From the NCBI RefSeq assembly GCF_037975245.1, contig NC_092581.1, positions 9,244,303 to 9,308,302 on the forward strand: a stretch of 64,000 nucleotides of DNA. The letters run 5' to 3'. This stretch comes from Apostichopus japonicus. Its lineage: Eukaryota > Echinodermata > Holothuroidea > Aspidochirotida > Stichopodidae. The translations under genes and the position numbers were made by a program. Of this stretch, positions 34,912 through 49,400 are shown piece after piece. The notes under the pieces were generated by a model. It made no database searches. It was not told the DNA's origin and worked only from the letters and a program-made list of their open reading frames with translations. Every line of letters begins with the position of its first letter. Position 1 is the stretch's first letter.

Positions 34912-37159
34912 CTCAATACATTACATGTATTGAGATATTGTAACAGTAAGTGGGACTCTCTTCTCTTAAAAAATTTTCAGCGTCTTCATACAAAGTTCTT
35001 TTTCTCTGGAATTTCCAGAGCAAGCATATATCATATAGGCCAACAAAAGTTACTATTTTTTATTCGAGAATTTTATCTCATTCTATGACTTTTTCACCGA
35101 TTTATGTCCAAATCGGGCCAAATCAAGCTGAAAAACAGTTTTGCGAGCCATTTTTGCACACGCTCCGAAACTTGTGTTATTGCGCAATCGTTAAACGCTT
35201 CACAAAAGCGGTGAAATGCATTGTGGGAGCTAAGCCCATCACTTTATTTTAGTACACTGCGGCTTGGATATCGTCTGAAAATCCGTTTTAATACATATTC
35301 ATAAAGCAGCAATCGAATTGCTTCAAGCAAAACTTTGAACAAAAGAAGTTGAATATTCATCAAATATCTGTTTGCGACGATGTCGGACTCACAATGTGGA
35401 TGAAATTCGGAAATTTCTTTACCTCGGCTTGAAAAATAAAAACGAAACGTAAGTAAAATCCTTTCATCTTTCGAATTGCACATTTTCCGTTTTCAAGAAA
35501 GTACCACCTCCATCGTCCGGTCGATTGTTTAAAACAAGTTAAACAATGATTTGAGGCTAAATTCAGAGTTTTTCCAGCATTTTGGGTTGAATTAAAGTGA
35601 CATTTTTAAGGTTGCACTTGTGAACGGGCATCAACGTATCCTATCGTGGTTAATTGCATATGTACATGTACTGTATATGCACGTTACCATAGTGTGTAGC
35701 CTAGGGTTGTAGTTTTAAGTATTCTATAGGGCAGTGTATTCACGTTACGGGACCGTGTGTTTATGAATTATGAATATGATGTTTGCTTTCAAGACATCGT
35801 TTACGAATACAATGTCGTTACCTTGAATTTTGGAGGACTTAAGCACTTAGTAGTAGGGTAGTGATAGTACAACTACACAATACTAAGCCTATGCTGGTAT
35901 TAGTTTACTACTGACTAGAACTGTCACTGGTGGTTTTCAGCACTGGCAATACCTTCATGCCCAGTACATATAATAGTACTTGAAAATTAAATAAGCTTAT
36001 ATTAAAAAAAGTACTGCCTTGGTCGGCTCTGGTTAGTACTAAGTATAGTTTTACCCTTGTGTGATTTTATCCGGTGTACCCAGATACATAGGCCCACCTG
36101 CTAATTCTGGATAAAGTCACTGTAGGCTACATTACAGGTTGGTCGAGTCAGTGACAAGTTAACATTGGTTCTCTACTCTGCCCAATGGATAAGTGTGCAC
36201 TGAATTTTCGTACAGTGTTTGCAACGCATTTTGGCAGTATTCTTTTGTTTTTAATTTCATATAGCAGTTAATTTTTTGGGGTTTTTGGTTGTGCATGTGC
36301 CTATTTCACTTTGTTTCGAAGTTCTTCACCCTGTAATGCTGTATGTTTCTGTCATTTTCAGAGAGAAAATGCATTTACAAGTTCCACTACAACGTGTTAT
36401 GTAATATGAGCTTGTTGCATTTAAAAGCAATGTGAAGTCATTCGTCATGTGACTTTATATATTGTCTCCTATTATCCAACGTTCTGTTTTTATTTTTGTT
36501 TTCTTTCATTTTCAGGACCTCTTTCTGCATCTGCAGGTTGGATTCTCCTATGTGGGCACTTGGGATATAGTAACTTTTTGGACATCTTAATTTAATTCAG
36601 TACTTTTCACGCCATTTCATTCATTGCCTTGATTCAATAAACTTTGATTAACCTTGAAAAAACACATTCCTGTTATATTTTTTTGCACTAAATCGTACAT
36701 TCATATTCACCAGTGTGAAGAAAAATTAACAAGAAGTTCCTACATAAGATGTACATTTCACGTATCCAAAAATACTTTTCAATTCATCACGAAGATACAG
36801 TAAGCTGATTGATGTCTAGGAACCTGATACATCATAAACTATATGACCAAAAAGTCCAACAGAGACTGACCCAAGATGAAGGATATCACATAAAAAACAA
36901 GTTCTTAAATATTCTATGACATTAATAAACCTTGCAACGCCGTTTTCTCGACAAACAGGCAATGGGCGCTAAAGGCAACACTCGCAGGATGAAGTGTAAC
37001 CTGCAGAGACTTTTCGTTGCAAAGTAGCGTAAATGCAAGTTCTGTGTTTGTTGTACCATGATTGATATTGATAATTGTAGAGACAGAGCAAAGATATGAA
37101 ACTAGGAATCGAAATTAGAACTTCCAGTATGGAGATACTGCGTCATTGATGCTCTTGTT
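34912..37159. other. Sequence separating the two halves of MITE copy B; candidate MAP3K4 upstream region
   Basis: Begins with a hairpin CTCAATACAT/ATGTATTGAG (34913-34935). A donor-like AAAC|GTAAGT at 35448 could end a MAP3K4 leader exon, but nothing independent supports it. No ORF of note. It could be an insertion into the MITE. Confidence 0.4.
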
Positions 37160-37316
37160 TTATCTAGACCTGAGATGTCCATCGCTATTATGTACACTGC
37201 ATTGTGGGTATTGACCGTAGCTGCACAGTATGTATTGACTGTACACTAGTGTCTAATTACCGACGGTAGCAAGCTGTGTGTGTATTTTCTGGGATCGATG
37301 GTGGTGTCTAACACTG
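37160..37316 (+). mobile_element. TTAA-type MITE, copy B, right part
   Basis: From GACCTGAGATGTCCATCGCT to GATGGTGGTGTCTAACACT it matches the interior of the 47678-48041 element. The right terminal inverted repeat is missing. It ends about 140 bp before MAP3K4 exon 1. Confidence 0.8.
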
Positions 37317-37464
37317 CTCTAAAATGCTATGTAACAGTGAATAAAAAAAATTGATGACACAAAATATGTAGTAAAACTTCAGAATAAAATACAATATAAA
37401 TGAAAATGAAGAATAAAAAGCATGCACATTCCACCTTTCCTGTCCTTTGTTTTCAGGGGCAAGG

Positions 37465-40400
37465 ATGTTTGAGTTAGAAGATTCATCATCGTCATCATCA
37501 TCTTCATCATCGTCTTCTTCGTCATCGTCTACGCTGTCGTCCAAGAATGGGTCCAATAATGACCCACAGGAGGAGGCGGAGGAGGAGCAAGTTAACATGG
37601 ATGCTCTCGTGGAGGAGGATGAAGAAGAGGTGCATCAGATGGATCTACTGAGTAAAACACCGCCGATGACTCAGCGATTCATGCGCAGAGAGCGCTCCAG
37701 GACGATCACCGGTAGACCCCCTCACAGGCTTCCATCTAGTAATTCATCGCCCAATCTGTCGACTTATTCCACGGCAGTCAATTCCCTGAAGGCCAAACAC
37801 GACAAGAAGATGCAGCGACTGAAGAGCGATCGCAGTGCCATGAGAAGCTTGAAGCACAGCCCGTTGAGTTTTGATGCCCCCGACCCCCAGAAGGCGCCCT
37901 CTCCCTCAGACTTGGGACCACCGCGTTCACCTTTCATCGATACAACCAAGCAGTATCGTAGCCTTGCCTCTCATCAGATAGGTCCGGGCAGTCCAACTCT
38001 ACAGGCATCGAAACCCGTCAAGAAACTTTCTGCAACCGGTCCCATCGTGCCGGAGGAAAGAAGAAAATTCCATCGCACTTTTGCTCTCTTGATTCGGATG
38101 GGGAACAAAGGAGACACCAAGAGTAGCGGTCACAACGATGACGACGAGCGGAGTCACTTTCAAACCCGGTGGCCAGAGGTTCTCTGGTTAGAACTTCAGG
38201 CCTGCTTTAACATGATATCCATAGATCAGCAGGATACGCAACTCTTGGAGGCCAGAGAGGTCGTGAAGGATGTATACAACAGCATCATGAATTTCAAGTT
38301 TATATGTTCGAATCAACAGTTTGACAGAAAGTGTGCCAAGCCATGTTTATTGAAATCTCTGTACGGATGTCAAAACGGTACGAACGATTGCAAAGAGACG
38401 GACGGCGGCTGTGAGTCTGCCAATCCTCAAAAACCATCCTCGTCTTTCATCGGGAGGAGGTCTCGTATTGAGAGCACCGGAAGTCACAAGAGCTTCTGCT
38501 TGCCGCTGGAAGATGCCTTGGACTCTTACACTGCAGATACTCAGAAGGCTTGGCATATTATATCTGATCTGCTGAAAGAGCTGGAACTTGTCGAAGCTCT
38601 TTATCCAACTACGAAGGCGCTGATTGAGGAATATCGAGAGATGGGTAGCATCGAGTTCATCGAAAGGGTCCGTGTGTTGCAGTTGTGGATGAATTTGACC
38701 AAAGAAATCGGCCAGCAATTGTCTGTTGCAGAAGAAGCACTCGGTGTGGAAGATCAAAAGGTTCCTTGGCCCTACATCGGCTGCTATGACGATAATTTCC
38801 CAGTTTCCGATGGCAGACAATTTCAAGAAAGGGCCTTCAGACTTGGAGATCCTCCAAAGATTATTGGACCAAACGATATCGTCGAGAGCTCTGGTCCAGA
38901 TGTGTCCCCGATCAAAGGCGCCCTAGTTCATAGGAATGGAGATGATGGTAGAGGTTTGCGAAGAGGGCGCTCTGTCACATTTAGTTGCGGCAGTGACAGC
39001 GACGAGGAGGGCGACGTGTCACAGGTAGTGCGAGAGAGATTGCAATTCGAGGATCTTGAAGAGGAAGAAGGAGAAGCGTTCTCCGGACCCGATTCCCCTG
39101 TCTCCAGTACCCCTTCCAAGGCAAATTCGCAGGAAGGGGACTCCCCGAGGGTGAACAGAATCTTTAGCCAGTGCCATTTCAGTTTTGACTACGACAGCCT
39201 CACCTCCATCTACAGACCGTTTGTAGATCGTAATCTTAAACACTCTGGTCTCTGCAAGATGACGGACAGACTGCATCACATGCTCGGAGAAACTAACCGT
39301 AAACTTAGACTGGCCCTGGAGAAACCACAGGATGGAATTGACCGGGCATCTTATATGAGGGGTATATCAGAGGTAAGTCAAACCAAAGTATTTCATGGAG
39401 GAGAGATTTTCATTCGTTTTTTTTGAGGGAGGAGGAGGAGGGGTGCTGGAGGCTGAATCCTCACACTGTTCTGGATCAGAAAGTTTGTTGCTTGTCATAG
39501 TTGATGTGATACCTTGGTTTTGATTTTTCCAAACGTTTTCTGTGGAATTGGATAATTCAGAGCAGTGTTTTTCTATTGGCTTCATTATTAAACATTAAGT
39601 AATTAAATAATCAGTTTGTAGATTGGACCAGATTCAAATTATTTCATGTTAAAGTTTGCAGTGTTCCATGTGAATAAATATTGCATATGACCTAATTTCA
39701 TAAAAAATATTCATAAAGTATATGTCATAAAATTACTGATTTGTTTATAAATAAACCCATTTTCTTCCAGTACTCTTGGGTATTGGGAGGTGTTTTCCAA
39801 ACGTGGCATCTTCGTAACTGTCACATACGTGATTTGTCACAGACCGCTCTCTTTGACAAGTTTTCACTTTGACAGTATCCATGTGTTTTTATTCTGCAGT
39901 GTGGGTCATCTGCATCTTTAGCAACTCAAGATCCTTGGGAGGCAGATATCAGAGCAGACGACAGCCTCTCGATTTACGGAACCTGGCATCCAGACTTCAT
40001 CAAAATGGAATTACCGTCCTACCTGTAAGCTCATTTCATTGCTTGCACGTTTACACACTATATAGATATCTACGTATATGTTGTACACATTGTTATGGTG
40101 TATGTTACAGGTCTAGCAATTCTCATTCTCAAAAGGCTGTGTCCTCAGCTTCTGACAGCAAACCTGTAGTCCTGAGTGACTTTGACACTGTAATTCATTT
40201 TGGTTCAGTCACATGCATAGGACTTCAGTGCTTCTTTTGGGGGAGGGGGGGGGGGGAAGGGGTGGATACAAATTCTGAAAATTCCCCAATTGATTTAGGC
40301 AGGAGCTGAAGCCATATGGATTCTAGATGTGAGTCCGCCACTGGGCACCAACAGGGGTTTCGTCCATGTTCTCCATCAGGGGCCGGCACTAAGGCTGGTC

Positions 40401-43400
40401 CCAGGACCCCAGCCAATAAAGGCTTTGCGTCAAGTTGCTGGGGGTGTGCGCTATGCACACACTCCTCCAGTTTTAGTCATTTGTGGCCCTGCCCCCCCCC
40501 TCCCCCTACTTTTCATTTGGGGTTGACGCCCCTGTTTAGGAGGGGATTTCCTCTCAATCCTTTTTGTACACCACTGTGTTAGTTATATGTTTAAATTGCA
40601 AAATTACTGTACGTCAGAAAGATGTAGAGGAGATAAAAAAAAGAAGGAGAAATCTCAATGATGAGGAAAAACAGTTAGTCAGAGTTGAGTAGAGTGGTAA
40701 AAAAATGCATCAATTTATCTCGATGTACAGTACTGATTTCGCTTAACTCCCGTTGAAAAAAAATCAACGATCGATAAAAAACGTTGAAAATCGATAAAAA
40801 AAGTTGAAAATCGGTTAAAAACGAATAATTTCGTTGACAAGATTTAGACTACTGCGGGCACGGGTTGTCAACGAAGTTTCAACGAAAATTCCACGAAAGT
40901 TATCGCGATCAAAAACCACAAAGGCTATTCTAGACATATCAAGGTTGTGACTTGCGTTGAATCCTTAGTTTAACTACAGCCGTTTTCAGACTCTACCAGA
41001 AGTTGTAGAGGAATATTACAAATGTTACAAAAGTTTGATTGTAGATAGAGTAAGTTCTTTACTAGGTGTTTGAAAAATGATTTGGCTAGGATAATAAAAA
41101 CTAGTCTTGATCGATCGTAATAAGCACATTCTACGACTCTTAAGTTATAGGCTAGTATTAAACTAAGATAAGTTTAGGTTAGCTCACCAAGGAACGCAGC
41201 GTCAGAAAAACTAGAAATAAAAAAAATATCCACAATGAAACAGTCGTAGCTGGATATCAAAGAGATCTTTATTTCCAATAAATTCCTGTGTTACTTGACG
41301 TACTACAGTACCGTTTACTACAGAACATCACTCACTAAACAAACTTTTCTGAGAGCGCATTCCGTACAAAAAATCTCCCCCAGCTTCAATGCACGCAAAA
41401 ATAAAAAAACATCCTGTTATTTTCCCCCTAACCCGTTACTGTAAGTTGCCCGCGAATGCAGATGGACTGCCCTGGTATTTAGGTCGCAGCCTGGGTCTGG
41501 GCCACCTGCAGTTTGCTGCTAACATGTGTATTCCCTACCCTGGATATCCCCACCACCAAACTTTTTTTGAGAGGCTTAGTCCAATCATAAACCTGGCTTT
41601 GTCAAATTCACGCCTACCATCTGTTAATTAGCATAGTATTTATCTGAACCTTTGGCTGGCTGCCTCTAGAAGCAAACATTATTTTACCCCTACTGTTCGT
41701 AATGGAATGGATGTTACCTGAAAACCAAATATTCATTCATATTATAAGTAGAACAATCCAGCAGGGATAGAAAGTTTATCTTGAATGAACCAATCAGAAG
41801 TCGTGCTATTAATAAAACTTGAAACACCTGGCCAGCAAGAGAGTTGCAAACAATTGTATCCATGACTACTAAGAAAATAAAGCAGTGACTTGGGGCCCAC
41901 GTTGGGTAGAAATCTGTGGAAAATGAATATATTTTCATTGCTTATTTGAGTATTGTATATTGGGAAGAGCTGATCAAACATTAGTAGGGAGGGCTTTCAA
42001 CTGGCCTGACGGCTTTCAACTGGCCTGACGGCATGTACATTTAATTTAATGAGAAGGGGGAGTTTTTATGAGTCTCCAGTATGCGTCACATGAGAAGTAA
42101 ATGTTTTTGTTTTTCGGTTTTATCATCGTTTTTCAAGTGGAACAGCTCATAAAATCATATCAAATGAAAATAATACATATTTGAATATCCTTCCTTAGTT
42201 TTACTAATCAGGAATGTTTAATAAAGCATGCAATGCATCGTTCGAAAAAGGTAATTTTAAAGTAGAATTGAAAATGAACGACATAAAACAATATCTGTGA
42301 AGCGTGTGGAGCACAACTTTGAATATTCGTTGTGAAAGAAAACATAGCGAACGATGCTTATTGCGTACAGTAAATAAATTTCGCGGAACTGGTATAGAGA
42401 AATTACGTACTGCAGCTTACGTCAGAGAAGCTCATAAATGACACAGGTGGATAGAGCGCATCAAAATTCGGTTTAGGAAATCCCTCTACAGCCGACAAAA
42501 GTCGATATCTCCTTCCGTTTTCGAGTTATATGCGATTTTGTGTTTTTGCGATATGGTTTTTAGTATATTTTCATTCAATAAGGTCGTTTTTGTGTGTGTT
42601 AAGTAAGGGTGTGACCCAACAGATATTTCGCTAACCGTTTCACCGTATCGCCTGCCGGTCGGTTTAACGTTTAAACGCCGTTTCCCGACGCACGGTCACT
42701 CGACTTTTAATGAAAATAGGACATAATGAGTACAATAATTAAGGTTTTTTCCCCAGCAGGTAGCAATTCAGGCAACAAGACACTCGATCAATGTATGTTA
42801 ATTACTAATTAGGCCCAATAATATTGCGAACCTTTCGTGTAATAATTGCTGAAAAGAATAACACACATGATCAGTATTCGTGGTGTTCAGAAGTTCAGAT
42901 CACTGAATTTATATCACTCGGCCTTCGGCAACATCGTAACTTTTGAAGAAAAAAAAACAATATATTTGTCTATCTATCACAAGATTTTTAACAAAAACTC
43001 GCCTAAATTAGTAAACTTACCCACCTTTCCTGCTTACTTATTAAAAGTCATGTTAAGAAAACAAATTACGCACGCACGTGTTGTGCGATGGGTTGTAAAA
43101 ATCAAGTTGAAACTGGTTTGAGCAGCCTCCGATTTCATTTTCTTTCTCTTGTGTCACATACATGATACAGTACCTTACATTAGATACAAAAGTTAATTCA
43201 ACAACAGCCAAAATTTGTGTCGCAATAGGTTAAGTTTTAATCGCGCTGCGCAGTACCATTCATAATTTGCATATAACATCAAAATTTACACTCGGCGTCC
43301 AGATGGCGGGAGATGTAACATCATGTTCAATCTGTTGTGTTGTTCCCATGGTGCGATGAACTTGGGCAAAGTTCAATGACCTACTTATGTTCTGTGACCA

Positions 43401-46400
43401 ATGTCAGGGGGAATTATGTGTGTAAAATCTCGGGTTTTTCCATGTGTTATATATATAGAAGTTTTACGTAAGCGGAGCGAATTTTAAGGCGGCTCGTTGA
43501 TTGTGAGGAAGCACTTATCTAAGCATCAGTATTTGTGAAAAATATCGTAAGTTTTTCATTTTCATTCATTTTCTTTTATGTTTGCCGCAATCCCGCCCGC
43601 AATGCATGCACAGCATAATACCATGTGTGAAAAAAATGGCTGTACACGTGCAGACCTGAGAGAGCAAACTGGCCTTGTGTTGTTAATGTTATGACGGTAC
43701 TTTCTAGAACGACCATTTGCGTCTTTTGGGGTCAACATATTTTCACACGGGATTTCAACATGCCATTGATCGATGTACACGGGTGATATATGTCACAAAT
43801 ATTAACTGGGAAAACGAATTGACGACACTATCATGAGCTTATGACTATTGGCCTACTACTTGAGTTATATTGAACACATTATTCATGCCTAAAACATCGT
43901 TTTTCTGTTTTTTTATAGATAGTTTGCAGTACATTACTAAGTTCTTCACATATTTTTAAATAATTTTCATGTTTAAAATGTAAACAAAATAGAAAAAATA
44001 AAAAGAGAAAACGCCTTTTTGAAAAATGGAAGCGTCCTCGCAGAATGGGCGGGGCATCTTTATTTTGCTTCAAGTAACATGTTTTCGCTCGGAAACAAAG
44101 TTTCATACTTCAACTCTCATAAAAAAACAAATTTACATCTCTTAGAAATAACTATTTTTCGTATTCTGCAAGTAAACCAAGTTTATATGTCCATTCACTG
44201 TTATTTAAATGGTTAAACAGAACTTCAACTTATTTGGAAGGGTGCCTCGTGGTACATAGCTTTGACTGCAACCTCTTTAAAAGCCTGGCGAAGTTAAGAC
44301 TTATGTCACTGTGTTTGGGGTTCACAGTCAGAAAACGTCCCCCGTCAGTTTAATTACACGTTTCTTTGAGTGTTACTACTCATATAAGCATGAGAATGCT
44401 TTCGAAAATATTCCCTCTTTCAAACGACTGAACTAAAGTCTAACTGATATTAATAAACGAAGTTACGCGTTTTCCGACGTTTCGTGTAACCACAAATTGA
44501 CCTTCTATTTCGTTTAAAAAAGAATTTCAACGTACCGTTGAAAATTCCACGAAGGAAATGACTGAGATAACCAATCGATAAAATTCGATAAAAAACGATA
44601 AAAATCGATAAAAATCGCCGAATTTCGATGAAAAACGAAGAATTTCGGTTATTTTTCTTTCAACGAATTTTAACGGGAGTTAAGCGAAATCAGTACTGTA
44701 TGTTCTTCTTTATCCTTCTAGCCCCATTTTCCTGTTTCTTATCCGCATCCCTGTGGACGTCATGCACGAGTGTCTGAGATTCAGATTAGAGCACAAGCCG
44801 ACCGCTGAGCCCTCTTTGCACAGTGTTCAACAGGTAAGAAGCATTTCAAAACTGATCTTTTTAGGCTTGAGTATGGGCATTATTCTTCTATTCGATGTTT
44901 TATTCACATTACTGTGCCCAATTTTTATGTATATTTATATTTTTATGTTCTTTATTGGGGTTTATAACCCTGTCTTATATCATTTTTTACTTTTATTGCT
45001 GTTGTTATTACTTTTAGGTTTTCTTAAGTTTGGTAATTTGATATTCCAGGTATTGGTTCTTTTGTACAGTGCTCTTGAGCATGTTTTATTTCATGATAAC
45101 AGCACTTTAATATTTGGTATTTATTATTGGTATTTATAGTAAGGATGTGAATGTCTCAATTTTTTCCTGCCAACTGAATGTATTGTTTATGCTGCAGGAA
45201 AACCATTTCACTTATCTCTTCTTTTTTGAATAACGGAATTACGATAAGAAATAAGATGTATAAATTAAAAAGGAAACAAAAGTAGAATAAATGAATGGAA
45301 GAAAACTCACTAAATAAAATGAACGATGGAAGAAAAAAATTGAACGGAAAATTTAACAACTTTAAAGTCAGCTGATAACAATGGCATAGTTATTTTTTTG
45401 AAATATACTGTAGCCTTGAGCAACGTTGTGCTGTAGAAGCACAAGCGTTTTGCACATTTTATAGTGGATGGCCTTTACTAAATAAACCATGAACTGTGAC
45501 ATGTTTAAAAGATTGCAAGTCTTTTCTATTGGCATGACCAGTAGTTTCAGGCTGACCATTTAATCACAACCATGAGAAGCCTTTGTTTTCCGTTTCTCGT
45601 TTACTAAAGTACAGTAGGGTGTGCGATTAAAATTATACCGGTTTATACCATTAATATGGAACAGAATTTTAAGCTTTGCAAAGAGATATATGCAACTGTT
45701 GGGACATTAATGCAACAAGATTGTAGCAAAATGGTTCAGTGCATATTTAATGATAATTAGAGAAATGGCAATGCAAAGTCACTGGAAATGTGATTGTGAA
45801 ACAAGGAAACCCAATAGTCTGTCAAGTTTCATTAATTGTAACATTGCTTTATAATCTCGTTTGGAGTATTTATTTTCTGTCATCATGTTATTCTACCCTT
45901 TGTGCTTCATGTTATGACAAAGAAACAGGTACAGGAAATGAAATTTTCAGGTGAAATCTAAAAAGCCCCCAAAATTTTTGTGATGGTATTGAGAGGAAGT
46001 TAATTATTATTATATTGTTGGTAGACCTTGCAAGTGCTTTATTACATATTGTCTTACAGCAGGAAAAGGTTAAAAGTGTACCGTACGATAGTTTGAGTTG
46101 TTTATTTGCATTTGCAGCATATTAAAGTTCACAATTGACAAAACAAAGTAAGGAAGTTTTTTTTTTTTTTACAGCGAAGCAGCTCTAGGTATGCTCTAGC
46201 TCAAATCTTTAGTAGTATAAAGAAGGAATGTGCCATCTTTTATTTTTTGCTTGGAGGAGAACAGGGTGTGGATATAGAAAACCTGGTCATTGGGGTGCTT
46301 CGGTATACCAATAATACCAGTATACCGGTAATTTCATTCATACCAATACCGACGGTATTGAAAAATGTCATCACCGAATATACCAAAAGTACAAGCTATA

Positions 46401-49400
46401 TCGCAAACAACCTTGAATACCCAGTAAAAATGATACCTTGTGAAAATACCGACCCAGACAGTACAGGCAAACTGGGGGATACCGATATTCCCGCTGCTAC
46501 TGTTTATCGTGTATACCTTACCACTCCCCGTAGTCCCTAACTGTAAACATTCTTGCTGCAAAATCTTTGCCCTTGCATCTGTTGCTTGTACTGTACCGAG
46601 CAAAAGGTCAACAAAGTTTTGCGTTTTCACCTTCAAACATGGTTTAAGCCTCATCAGCCAATCACAAGCACGGAAGGGGTACATTTACACACGATAATTT
46701 GAACAGTCTGCATATGGATGGGAGGAAGGCACAGAATACAGCACAGCGTGTGTTGGAGGTTTCGAAACACATGCTTCGATACACAAAGAAAAAGGATTGG
46801 ATGACATGTGTGTCGGGGCTGTGCATTTACGTTTAATGATCTAAACGTTTTTACGCCCAGATTTTCATTCGTTTAAAAGTTTAAATGTGACCTTTTCCAT
46901 AAAAATCGAGCTACAGGCAATATAGGGTAAACAATCCAATTTCACCCTGATTGAAGTAGAAAATGCACAAAAGTAAAAAATATTTTCACAGCTTCATATG
47001 ATGTGGTAATTTTCCCCTCACTTTAAGCTATATCATTAATTCCCACAGTAATACATGGTCATACTCCCAGCATAGCATTCATTTGTTAACACAAAACACT
47101 TTTTGCACCAGATGGAGACTCTTCCTGAAACGTAGATGTTATTGTAATACCCCCTCCCGAGAAAATACGATAAATTGCTCTACCCCCAATCCACGCTATT
47201 ACCGTAAGCCATATTATTATTATTCCTGTCACACGAATGCACAACTGTCATCTTTCTTGCCTTCTTCAAATTCAGCATTCAGCTATTAAGTGGACTTAAA
47301 TTGTTTTCTAAATGGCTTTTGTGAAAAAAAAATGCCCTTCTTCTGCTTCTTTAGCTCTTGAACGAATGCAAAGAGGTTCTGCGAGCTGCTGCTCAGGTCA
47401 AAGGTTACTACCAGAAGATGGTATTCTCTCTTGTCAAGGACAGTGCGGGTACTTTGGAGCATATGGACAGCGACATTGATGACTATGAGAATAACTTGGA
47501 AGCCATGCTTCAGGTAGATCCTTTTACTTATTGCATATTTCTAGATTTTTACAAATGTTGCATTTTCTGTATTTTTTTGGGAATATTTATAATTTTTTGC
47601 CAAAGTACATTCCTTGAACTGTCTCAGTTACTTTTTAGCTTACCTTAAATAACATCATATATACTACATTGTGTATGTTAAAGGCATTGAAGACTCGCCC
47701 CACACCGCGTGCTGCCCTCCGAAAAAGTTAAATTTCCGTTGCTTGCAAAATGAAGTTTTTTTCTTGTCTCTACAAAATGCAGACAGTAATGAAACGTGAT
47801 ACCATGTTATCTTTAGCTGGGCCTGAGATGTCCATCGCTGCTATGTACACTGTGTTGTGGGTATTGACCGTAGCTGCATGTATTAACTGTACACTAGTGT
47901 CTAATCACCGACGCTAGCAAGCTGTGTGTATTTGGATCGATGGTGGTGTCTAACACTTCTGTTACACCTCATTCAAAACTACAGTAGGTCAGTTTACTGG
48001 CATCAGATGTTTCTTTGTGCACGAGTCTTCACTCCCTTTAATGTATTTGAAAGTGATTAAGTAAATGACTAATCAATTGTACAGTGTTAATTGGGCAGTG
48101 TCATTATTTTGGTGATATACATAAGGTTGCTTTCTGAATTCAAAAACTCCCTAGTATCCTTTTTGAATTGTGTTTGTATCAGACACTTAATTCTGTGATA
48201 TTCACTTAATTCCTGTGGTACTCACTCAATTCTTGTGACCAGTACTTGCCTCTCCACCCAGAAAACGTTTTTTTTTGGCAAATAAAACTACATGTGCAAT
48301 CATCAAATGACTCATATAATTACAGTAAGAATCTTTACTTGATGTAAGTCAAACTTTGAATTGCCTTTTTGCCTTTGTGTTTTCAAATGTTTTTTATTTT
48401 GAATATTTGAATAGCTGAATACAGTTGCAGTCTTTGATATTTTTCTAAATTGGTTTCATAAAAATGCTCTTTAATGCTCCTTTAACTCTTGAAGCTAGTC
48501 AAGATTGTTTGCGAGTTATACCCTAGTGTTCCATATTGGTGCTTTTTGGACCTTTTTCTTTTTTACCTTGGCATGTCTGATTATTACTATCTCACTTCCT
48601 GTTTGGAGGGGGTGGAGGGTGGGGGTGGGGGTCGATGAGGTTAAGTTGAAGTGTTGTTCACATCACACTTATATGGTGAAATCATCATACTTTTCAATTG
48701 GAGTAACAGAATAACAAAGTTAAGACTTACTTCTCACCAACAATATCAAATTTTAAAACGAACCCTTTGAAAAACTGCCATTTGTACTTTGTTAGCTCTC
48801 TCACACAACGCACATTGTGAGGATTTCTTCTGTGCTCGTTAATGCCCCAATGGAGATATGAACTTTCTGTTGGGAGAAATGTCATGAAGTGAAAGGAGAA
48901 TGGGGGTGTTGAGTATGGGAATTTTCAGGATATACCGTGATTAAATGCGCATTGGTTATATAGATGTAGACCGTGGAGTTTTCTTCTCTTCCCCTCTTTC
49001 GTGAAATTTAGCACTACTTCGAATACTTGCATAGTTGGATGCAGATGCTACAGAAGCTCCCACAGGCCTCCGTGAGTCTCAAAAACATTCTGGAGGTGGA
49101 GTGGCACTTTGCCAAAGAAGCCTGTCCTTCAATAAGAGGAGGAGAGGCTCAAGCTGGGAAGAGATTCTGGTGTGTAAAGTTCTTTCTTTTAATGATATAA
49201 AAAGTAATACACAGTGCAAACTGTGTTAATTTAACATATAGATGAATAATTATTTAATTATCTGGGTGAGACATATCTTCCCCACTATTGTCTTTACATC
49301 CCTCCTTGTAAGCCAGCCTCTCACACCCATACTGTAGTCCTATAAGGTCAACGTGTCAGGAAGTTGCTATTAAGTTTAGTGTGATGTCATAGTATATAGT

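Noticed and set aside
37308-37598. Minus-strand Asp/Glu-rich frame
   Set aside because: Reverse complement of the MAP3K4 poly-serine and acidic coding sequence.
41389-43121. Possible transposase in the 4-kb TIR element
   Set aside because: Frames of 80-91 codons with no catalytic DDE/D pattern or helix-turn-helix recognisable.
46247-46697. Overlapping open frames in MAP3K4 intron 3
   Set aside because: They arise from an ATACC-iterated repeat segment and overlap on both strands.
48380-48420. Candidate micro-exon reading FYFEYLNS between MAP3K4 exons 4 and 5
   Set aside because: No acceptor, and a stop follows at once. The expected residues (HYFEYLHSW) are encoded at the start of exon 49012-49169.
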